Positions 9,649 to 15,781 of a DNA stretch of 15,781 nt are shown piece after piece. The notes under the pieces were generated by a model. The model was given only the letters and a program-made list of their open reading frames with translations, searched no databases and was not told the DNA's origin. How positions within the stretch are numbered: the stretch's first letter is position 1; every line of letters begins with the position of its first letter. Position numbers and translations under genes: made by a program. This stretch comes from Conidiobolus incongruus B7586. Lineage: Eukaryota > Entomophthoromycota > Entomophthoromycetes > Entomophthorales > Conidiobolaceae. The DNA lies in assembly GCA_000697335.1 (NCBI GenBank), contig JNEM01013880.1:1-15781 (forward strand). The letters run 5' to 3'.

Positions 9649-10830
9649 ATAATTTTTTAAAAATAATTGTTTAATTTAATTATACTTAAACTAAATAGTA
9701 ACCATCAAAAGTTTTTTATTTTAATATTAGTAAAACTTAACCACAAACCCTCTAAAATCATTTAAAATTTATAAATAGCTTTTAATAATGAAATATTATT
9801 TAAATTAACAATTTATTAATAAGTAAATTACTTTAAGTTTAAGAGAGAAACTATTTAAAACCTGTCAAAATTTAAAAAATTAATTTTTACTATTATTTTT
9901 CTAATTGTTAATAAATTGAAAAAATATATTAAAAAGTATTTTTTTATTTCAGTTAGAGAATTATCAAGATATTTTAATATTAGTTATATAAATATTTTAT
10001 ATATTATAGTTTAAATTAAAATTAATTAATAAAAATATAAAATAAAGACTTTATAATTTAACTAAAGCTTAAAAAAGCTAGAGTAGTTATTGTTAAACAA
10101 AAATTATTAAGGTATCACTAGAAACTAAAGTTTTTGTAGTAAATTATTATAATTAATAAACTTTAAATTCTTTTGTATAATCCTTTACTAAAATATAAAT
10201 TAAAATGTTAGAATAAGTTAAATTAAACCTCTTTATAAATTTCTTTAAATAAATATTTTATTGATATATAAATGTTAATTATTATAATAAATTCTAATAA
10301 CATATGTAACTTTTATTTAATTTTTAAAAGAAAATCAATTAATAGTAAATTTTATATTTCTTTTTTAAATAAAACTATTTTTAATTGTTATTCTCAATAT
10401 AATTTGACAAAACCTATTATTTTGCATGATAAATATAAAATATATAAATTTAAAGTTATGAAAAACTTTCTAATTAAAAATAACTTGAAAAAACTATCAT
10501 ATCTAGTATATTCTTTAGATTATAACCTATGTGATTATAATTGTTTTATGTAATTAAAAAACTAGCTTATAAGAAAGAAAATTTTTACAAAAAAATTTAA
10601 TTAGTTAGTGAAATATCAAATTTTAGTCTTTAATAAAAAGAACTATTTTTTAGGTATTAGATATTTACCAAAAATATACCAAAAAGTTATTAGAAATAAA
10701 GGAAATAATTAATTTTATATTATATATCTATTTTTATTTTTTATATATTAAAATGTTTATTTTTTTCAATTGCAAAAAATTCTCATTATTTAAATTACAA
10801 AGTAATATAATAATTATATATAAAAAACAA
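9649..10830 (+). mobile_element. Mariner (DD34D) DNA transposon relic
   Basis: The conserved catalytic block of mariner transposase is legible on the plus strand (see the transposase entry). Scaling from the catalytic residues to the usual length of about 345 residues puts the coding part near 9684-10719 and the whole element at about 1.2 kb. No terminal inverted repeat could be identified with confidence because the ends are almost pure A and T, so both borders are estimates. The left border is placed after the (TA)11 run. CpG is absent from the whole interval, matching the decay of the Ty3 element. Confidence 0.75.
9684..10719 (+). pseudogene. Mariner transposase relic
   Basis: One reading frame shows the family order. 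First comes IINKL at about 10152-10163 where mariners have the GDE/D block. Next is a SINSKFYI segment near 10341-10364 matching the usual VNS-YYI block. Then come LHD at 10422-10430 and YSLDYNLCDY ending at 10538, matching YSPDLxPCDY. Further on are LIRKKIF near 10566-10586 and YFLGIRYLPK near 10644-10673, matching the mariner C-terminus. The Asp of LHD (10428-10430) and the Asp of CDY (10533-10535) are separated by 34 residues, the DD34D signature. The expected first Asp codon reads Asn. In-frame stops occur at, among others, 10137-10142, 10164, 10551, 10563 and 10611, mostly explainable as G-to-A or C-to-T changes. The frame from 10083 to 10730 is otherwise continuous, so decay is by substitution and not indels. 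The 93-codon open stretch 10272-10553 is only a fragment of this frame. Confidence 0.75.
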
Positions 10831-11631
10831 CTATGTTGAAATTTACAATAATATATAATATAGTATTAACATATTATATTTCACTTCACTCCCAATTTCT
10901 TAATAAAAAATATTAATTTATCTTTGAACCTTTTGGTTGAATATATTATTTTGATGATTTAAATCAAATAACTTTAATATATCATATTTATTACAAACAT
11001 TATATATGTTAATTATAAATAAAAAAAAATAATAAATAATTAATTTTACTGTATTATTTGATTAGAATAAATATTAATATTTAATATATATGATATTTTT
11101 TCCAAAATATTGTTGATATGTAAATATATATCAAAATCTTGAATTTAAATTTATAAAAATTTAATTTGTTTATGAAATAATCGATTTAAAAATATTTCAA
11201 TACCATTATTAAATTGATTATATATCTTGTGATATTTATATGATTATAGAAGAATTTATTATCATATTAATCAAAATTATTTGATTTATTAATAGGAGAT
11301 TATAATGATGCATTACCATTAATATAAACATAATAATATATAATAAATTCTGAATTTTTATTAATTTTTAATAACTATATTCCTACTATCAAATTCTTAA
11401 CAAAATATAATAATGAATTAAATTTTTTTTTCAAATTTATTAAACTAAAATATTTTATGTTAAGGAAATATTTTGTATTAGGATGAGATTTTGATCTATG
11501 AAATAAATTAAATAATAAATATGTATAATTATATGTTTAATTAGAAATAATTTAATGATAATATTTTTATTTTGCTAGTGAACGATTCACAACATATTTA
11601 AAAGATATATTTTCTAAAATCATTGACTATG
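10831..11631. other. AT-rich spacer without recognisable gene
   Basis: Nothing coding is supported here. A less biased patch (TTTCACTTCACTCCCAATTT near 10878) suggests that single-copy DNA resumes shortly after the mariner relic. CpG reappears near 11182 (AATCGATT) and 11582 (AACGATTC). Confidence 0.5.
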
Positions 11632-11793
11632 CTATGGTTTTAAAATCATTTGACCTAACAATAATATTTTTATAAATAGAATATATTTTAATCTCTCAAA
11701 ATTTGATGCATAAATGCCTTTGAAACCAGGAGCGTACAAATATTTGTCATCTAGCATTTCAACCAAGTGGTATTTGGCGCATGCTCTAACCAT
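11632..11793 (-). CDS. Coding-like pocket, unidentified (possible exon or gene fragment)
   Basis: On the minus strand a 53-codon frame runs from an ATG at 11793 to a stop at 11632. It contains RACAKYHLVEMLDDKYLYAP and then GFKGIYASNFERLK, followed by a hydrophobic tail. The open frame extends upstream to about 11820 but without another ATG. Base composition between about 11715 and 11810 is markedly less AT-rich than its surroundings, with two CpGs and mixed codons, which is what first suggests coding ancestry. There is no signal peptide at this start and no recognised domain. It could be a terminal exon of an intron-containing gene, a remnant of a decayed gene, or chance. No convincing splice donor or acceptor was found. 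Confidence 0.3.
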   Translation of the reverse strand: MVRACAKYHLVEMLDDKYLYAPGFKGIYASNFERLKYILFIKILLLGQMILKP

Positions 11794-11820
11794 TATTCTT
11801 AAACAACTTGAAATCCTCAA

Positions 11821-12441
11821 AATAGTAAATTAAATGCAAAATCAACCAAACATTGAATACACTTTAGTTGAAAATTAATTTTTAATGAATCAAAATTTAA
11901 TAAATATGGAAAATGAATTTATTTTTATTCCGTTTAATTAATAGAACCTCATAAGATAAACTAAAGTTCTCAATCGTTTATTAAAATATTCAATGATAGA
12001 TAATATTCATGATATATTTATTATTTGATTACAAGTAATTTATAAATTTGAATATTTACAGTGTTTTCAATATATAAAAAATGAAATATAAAACTGAAAC
12101 AGTATATTTGTAAGTTATTACATTATTCAATTCTGCAAAATTTCTTATTATCTGATACAATTATAATTTTACCTATTTAACAACAATTTTCACAATCAAC
12201 TTATAAGTAATTAATTACAAGGTTAAGGTTTAAAATAATTTATATATACCTCAAATTATTTAATTATACTCAATATATGATTCACTTATTTTCAGTACAA
12301 TTTCTCTATATTAAGAAATACCCTTCAACTTGCATCAATAATATTAGTGATACATATTAAATTTGGTTCAGTATATATAAAAAACTATTTTTATTAATTA
12401 ATGATTCATGCAATAAATATCACCTCATAATCAGTATTCAA
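11821..12441. other. AT-rich spacer upstream of the second secreted-protein gene
   Basis: No coding sequence is supported. A few CpGs (CCGTTTAA near 11931, AATCGTTT near 11973) mark it as non-repeat DNA. Regulatory sites beyond the TATA candidate at its end cannot be distinguished from background A and T. Confidence 0.5.
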
Positions 12442-12449
12442 TATAAATA
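12442..12449 (+). promoter_or_regulatory. TATA-box candidate for the 93-residue secreted protein
   Basis: TATAAATA lies 85 bases before the ATG at 12527 and is identical to the octamer upstream of the 264-residue protein gene. The region between it and the ATG contains pyrimidine-rich patches (TTTTCTACTCTAC) that could hold the transcription start. Confidence 0.4.
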
Positions 12450-12526
12450 TAAGTAATTTTCTACTCTACAATCAATATGATATTCTTATTAAACAAATTT
12501 CAAATTATCATCTTTCGTTATTAATA

Positions 12527-12808
12527 ATGAAAACTTCATCGAATCAAATTTTCCAGAGTGTAGGATTTCTCTTTACCCTTGTCTTTTGCCTGATCTTCAT
12601 CTCTCCAGTATTAGCACAGAATGCTGATCCTCAGCCACCAGGTTTCGTGAAGCCAATCTTCGAATTTATTGTGAACACCACAAAGAAGATACTGGACTTA
12701 ACTGTAACTCACTTTGATAAAGTTTACGCGTTTATAGCTAGGTATATATGGCCATTTTTGAAACAAATTGCAGTTGCGATCTTTAGAGCATTCTTCCCTA
12801 ATCGTTGA
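12527..12808 (+). CDS. Small secreted cysteine-free amphipathic-helix protein
   Basis: A 93-residue frame with the highest GC in the window and several CpGs, so very likely a genuine gene. Residues 1-30 are a classical signal peptide (MKTSSNQ, hydrophobic VGFLFTLVFCLIFI, then SPVLA with cleavage after Ala30). The mature protein is 63 residues: a short proline-rich start (QNADPQPP), then two likely amphipathic helices, about 43-70 and 77-90, separated by Trp75-Pro76. It has no cysteine after cleavage and is net basic (8 Lys/Arg against 4 Asp/Glu), with many aromatic and branched residues spaced for one hydrophobic face. This composition suits membrane or lipid association, but that is inference. 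Its C-terminus resembles that of the protein at 7994-8788. AATAAA lies 57 bases past the stop. I recognise no known family. The first ATG is chosen because it heads the signal peptide. Confidence 0.85.
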   Translation: MKTSSNQIFQSVGFLFTLVFCLIFISPVLAQNADPQPPGFVKPIFEFIVNTTKKILDLTVTHFDKVYAFIARYIWPFLKQIAVAIFRAFFPNR

Positions 12809-13980
12809 GGTAGTTATTAGTTAATATATTCTTTCAATATCAAAAATTTTGATAACAATTTTGTAATAAATATTATTTTAATTAAACTAGATTTGCATCA
12901 ACAATTTATATCATTAAATGGGTATTATAAATTTCAACAATATTTTATCTTAACTAGATATTTTTTCAGCTATATTTTTTTTCTACCTATAACTATTATT
13001 AAGAGTTTAAAAGAATTTGACCAAATTTTAATTAAATATTAGTTAAATGATCTTAAATCAGTGTTACATATTAGCTAAAAATATTGATAGTTTATAAACA
13101 TAATTATTATTTGTAAAGAAATAGTTATTTTCTTAATATCAAGATATCATCATGTAATAGAATTTAACTAAAATGTATTATTTCTTTATAAATATATTCA
13201 AATTGATTGCAGTATTCAATTTGCGACAGAATTTTTAATAATTTTTTCTGGATAGTTTATATAATATTTGTTTAATTCGAAGTTTAATATATATATATAT
13301 ATATATATTAATATAATATGCTCTTCAAATTTAAATTAATTTTTTTATTAATTTTCATACATTGCAATCTTCTAATATATATTATATGTTATAATAATTT
13401 TTTGAAATTCAATATTCAATAAAAGTTGGAATATTAATTTTTATGGAAAAATATAAGTTTATGTCTGAGATGCAAATAATAATAATAATTGAGGATGATT
13501 AGATAAAAATTTCATTAATTACCTCAAAATTAATAATTAAGGGGTACATATTAATAATTAAAGCGTAAAATTGAAATCTGCAAAGATTTATGGAAATAAT
13601 ACTGCAAAATTTTGATAATAAAATATTAATTGAGTAATTTGATCAATTAATAGATTACTTTTGCATTTGAAAAATTTAGAATTACATATTTATTACTATT
13701 CAAATATTAAATCAATATATACAATAACGATTTATTTATTTTTTTATTATTACAAAAGAATATAGTTGCTAAAATTAATGATGTAATATCTACTAAATGA
13801 TACAAATTAATATAAACTGAAAATAACTTGAATAAATAAACGATGCAAAATAATAATTACAATGTTAGTTAAAAAATGAAATCAGCAAAATCATCATTTC
13901 AATTAATATTTAATGAAACAGTTAATATTTTGGAATATAAATAACAATTATACATAATTCTACATTGAGAAGGTTTAATT
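12809..13980. other. AT-rich spacer after the second secreted-protein gene
   Basis: No gene is supported. CpG occurs sparsely (TGCGACAG near 13222, TTCGAAG near 13277, AGCGTAAA near 13562, AACGATTT near 13727, AACGATGC near 13840), so this is probably single-copy DNA. The first 50 bases repeat the TAGTTATTA...ATATCAAAA pattern seen after the other secreted gene. Confidence 0.5.
13287..13308. repeat. (AT)11 microsatellite
   Basis: Eleven AT units in otherwise non-repeat spacer. No transposon border is visible beside it. Confidence 0.9.
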
Positions 13981-14009
13981 CATTTATTAATTATTATTCT
14001 TTTATATAT

Positions 14010-14115
14010 GATCCTCAAATATTTTAGTAACAGGTTTTATGAAAGGTTGATTTTTGATATTATTTGTTATGATTCTTTTTAAAATTAATTTGAATAGATC
14101 TGTAATTGTTTAAAA
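14010..14115 (+). pseudogene. Possible relic related to the 93-residue secreted protein
   Basis: GATCCTCA at 14010-14017 followed by CAGGTTTTATGAAA at 14031-14044 mirrors GATCCTCA (12626-12633) followed by CAGGTTTCGTGAAG (12639-12652) in the 12527-12808 gene, where these bases code DPQ and PGFVK. Around the second match a frame reads TGFMK and later FKINLNRSV, which loosely follows the order of the gene's GFVK and KKILDLTV. No signal peptide or start is seen, so if related this is a broken, partial copy. An 8-mer plus a 14-base near match in the same order is suggestive but short. Confidence 0.3.
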
Positions 14116-14245
14116 TTTACAATTAAATATATAAAGGAAATAAATATTATTGGAATATTAATCTTAAATAAATTAAATTTGAAAAATCTAATAATCATCA
14201 AAATTGGCAAATCAAACAAACTAATACTAAAATAGTGATATATTA

Positions 14246-15781
14246 GGCCTACTTAAATTTATCCCATTTTTTCTGATTTTTTGTTTATCCAATTTTGGTT
14301 TTGGAAAAAATTAATTACCTAGCCAAAATAATCAAAAAAATTAATAATAAAGAAAGAACCTACCAATTTTTTTGATTCATAAAATTTACAAATTTTCTCT
14401 TTTAGATTATAAAAATAAGGTTAAGGGTTTATATTTGTATTTTACTTCCTTATAACTTTACTTTATATTTATTAATTGATTTTTATTTTATATTAAATCT
14501 CATATAAATTTATTAGTAAAAAAACTATTTTTAAGCTTTATTTTTTTTATCTTGATCTGTTATTAATATTAATAATAATAATAAAAACTATTTTTAACTA
14601 TATTTAATAAAAATTATACTTAGTTAATTAAGATATAAAAAAATCGTAAATCTTTGTGCTTTAATAAATTAAATGCTTTTTTTTCAAATATATATCTTTA
14701 TCTATATTTTAAAAAGAAAAATTATATAAATTTATTAAAAATATTTAATAAAATATTTAATTATTTAAAAACTTTTATTTATAAATTTAGAAATATTAAA
14801 TAAGTTCCAAAAAGTAAATTATATAATAGATATTATTTTTTATTTATAACTAGTTAATACTCTTAAAATAAAAGATAATTTAGTTTTTAAAGCTTTAATA
14901 TAACTCTGATATCTTTTTTATAATATAATTAATTTCATTATATTGATTTAAATATCATAAATAAAAAAAAATAAAATAATAAAAATTTTCATCTTTTATT
15001 ATTTTAATTAAATAAAAGTTTTCAAAATATAAAAAAATAATAAAAAATAATATTTAGTTTTTCTTTATCCTTAAGATTTTCAAAAAAGATATAATATTTA
15101 AATGAAATTATAGAATAATAAATAGAATTATAATAATTATAAAAAAATTATAACTTTTAAAATAAAGATTATAATTAATATAGAGATTTTAAAAAAATAT
15201 TTTATTTAAATAATTTTTATTATATAACTAAATATAATCAAAAGGAATATATTTAAAATAATTAACCAAATATTAATTTATAATAATATTATTATTTTTA
15301 ATTTATTTAAATTAGTAAAGCTATTATATATATTAATTATATTTAGCTTATTATTATTAATATTGATATTTTCATTAATTTCTCTTTTTATTCCTTTTTT
15401 AAATTATAATCTCATATATCAAAAGAAATAAAATTATAAAAAATAGGTATATATATCTATATAGCAATAAATATATAAGTTGTTTTATTTTGTATATAAT
15501 AAAATAATAACTTTAAATAAAAAAGATTACTTTCCAAATATCAAATATATTTTTATTATAGATTATTCTTTATTATATATTATATTATATCTTTTATTTT
15601 TTGTTTTATAAAGGAAATAATAGCTTCAATCAAGTTTTTTTAATATAAAGTAATAATATACTTATAATTAATATAACCAATAAAAAATAAATATTAAATT
15701 AAATTTTTTTGTTTTTATAAATAAATTAACTTAGAAATAAAATAATTATATTAATTATTATTATCTATAAGAATATATTTT
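14246..15781. mobile_element. Left part of another decayed repeat, possibly a pogo-like DNA transposon
   Basis: From about 14246 the composition changes to nearly pure A and T with a single CpG, the same state as the other two elements, and it stays so to the window end. The change begins just after a TA with GGCCTACTTAAATTTATCCC, which looks like a transposon terminus. A short inverted pair TTTTGG/CCAAAA follows near 14295-14325. On the plus strand near 14765-14850 a frame reads VPKSKLYNR, resembling the helix-turn-helix (psq/CENP-B N-terminal) of pogo-type transposases, with a weak ALI...NFII trace after it. No catalytic block was recognised and the right end lies outside the window. The identity is tentative; that it is a decayed repeat is more secure. 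Confidence 0.4.

Noticed and set aside
10272-10553. 93-codon open frame as an independent gene
   Set aside because: Its residues match the central catalytic block of mariner transposase and the same frame continues on both sides, so it is a fragment of a transposon relic.
9649-10850. Terminal inverted repeats of the mariner built from TATATATAATWAT-like ends
   Set aside because: The only matching stretches are simple A/T runs that occur throughout the window, so they cannot define the ends.
13190-13260. Another relic of the secreted family (GATTGCAGTATTCAATTTGCGACAG region)
   Set aside because: Only short word matches to the 12527-12808 gene, out of order and without a sustained frame.
1-15781. 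Mitochondrial origin because of extreme AT content
   Set aside because: No mitochondrial genes, rRNAs or tRNAs are visible, whereas secretory signal peptides, an LTR retrotransposon and a mariner are nuclear features.

Overview
The window is extremely AT-rich eukaryotic nuclear DNA. It has no rRNA, tRNA or CRISPR signal and no bacterial-style gene packing. A Ty3-type LTR retrotransposon, a mariner relic, two intronless-looking genes for small secreted proteins, and heavy transition-type decay confined to the repeats all fit best with a filamentous or host-associated fungus that has a repeat-mutating defence (RIP or methylation-driven deamination). The sequence alone does not fix the lineage, and another AT-rich eukaryote is not excluded.

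Layout. 42-6544: one complete-length but thoroughly decayed Ty3/gypsy (Metaviridae) element on the minus strand, with two LTRs, a 4-bp duplication at its ends, a primer-binding-type site, a polypurine tract, and traces of gag, protease, reverse transcriptase, RNase H and integrase in the Ty3 order. 6545-7937: AT-rich spacer that still carries CpG. 7994-8788: a 264-residue secreted protein with a Ser/Thr/Pro-rich 13-residue tandem repeat and a basic helical C-terminus. 8789-9626: spacer. About 9649-10830: a decayed mariner (DD34D) transposon on the plus strand, recognised from its catalytic block. 10831-11631: spacer. 11632-11793 (minus): a coding-like pocket of unknown identity. 12527-12808: a 93-residue secreted protein whose mature part is a short, cysteine-free, basic, amphipathic-helix protein. 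12809-13980: spacer. About 14010-14115: a possible relic related to the second secreted gene. 14246 to the window end: the left end of another strongly decayed repeat, perhaps a pogo-like DNA transposon.

The most interesting point is that the two secreted proteins appear to be relatives. Their C-termini align by eye over about 45 residues (FI-x4-KK, then a [EK][IV][WY]xF block at identical spacing, then A-x3-AFF near the end). They share a TATAAATA box upstream and a similar stretch immediately after the stop codon. One is a bare helix module. The other carries the same module behind a repetitive Ser/Thr/Pro stalk. Both sit in CpG-containing islands between mutated transposons, which is the genome arrangement typical of fast-evolving secreted (effector-like) families. 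Their function is unknown.
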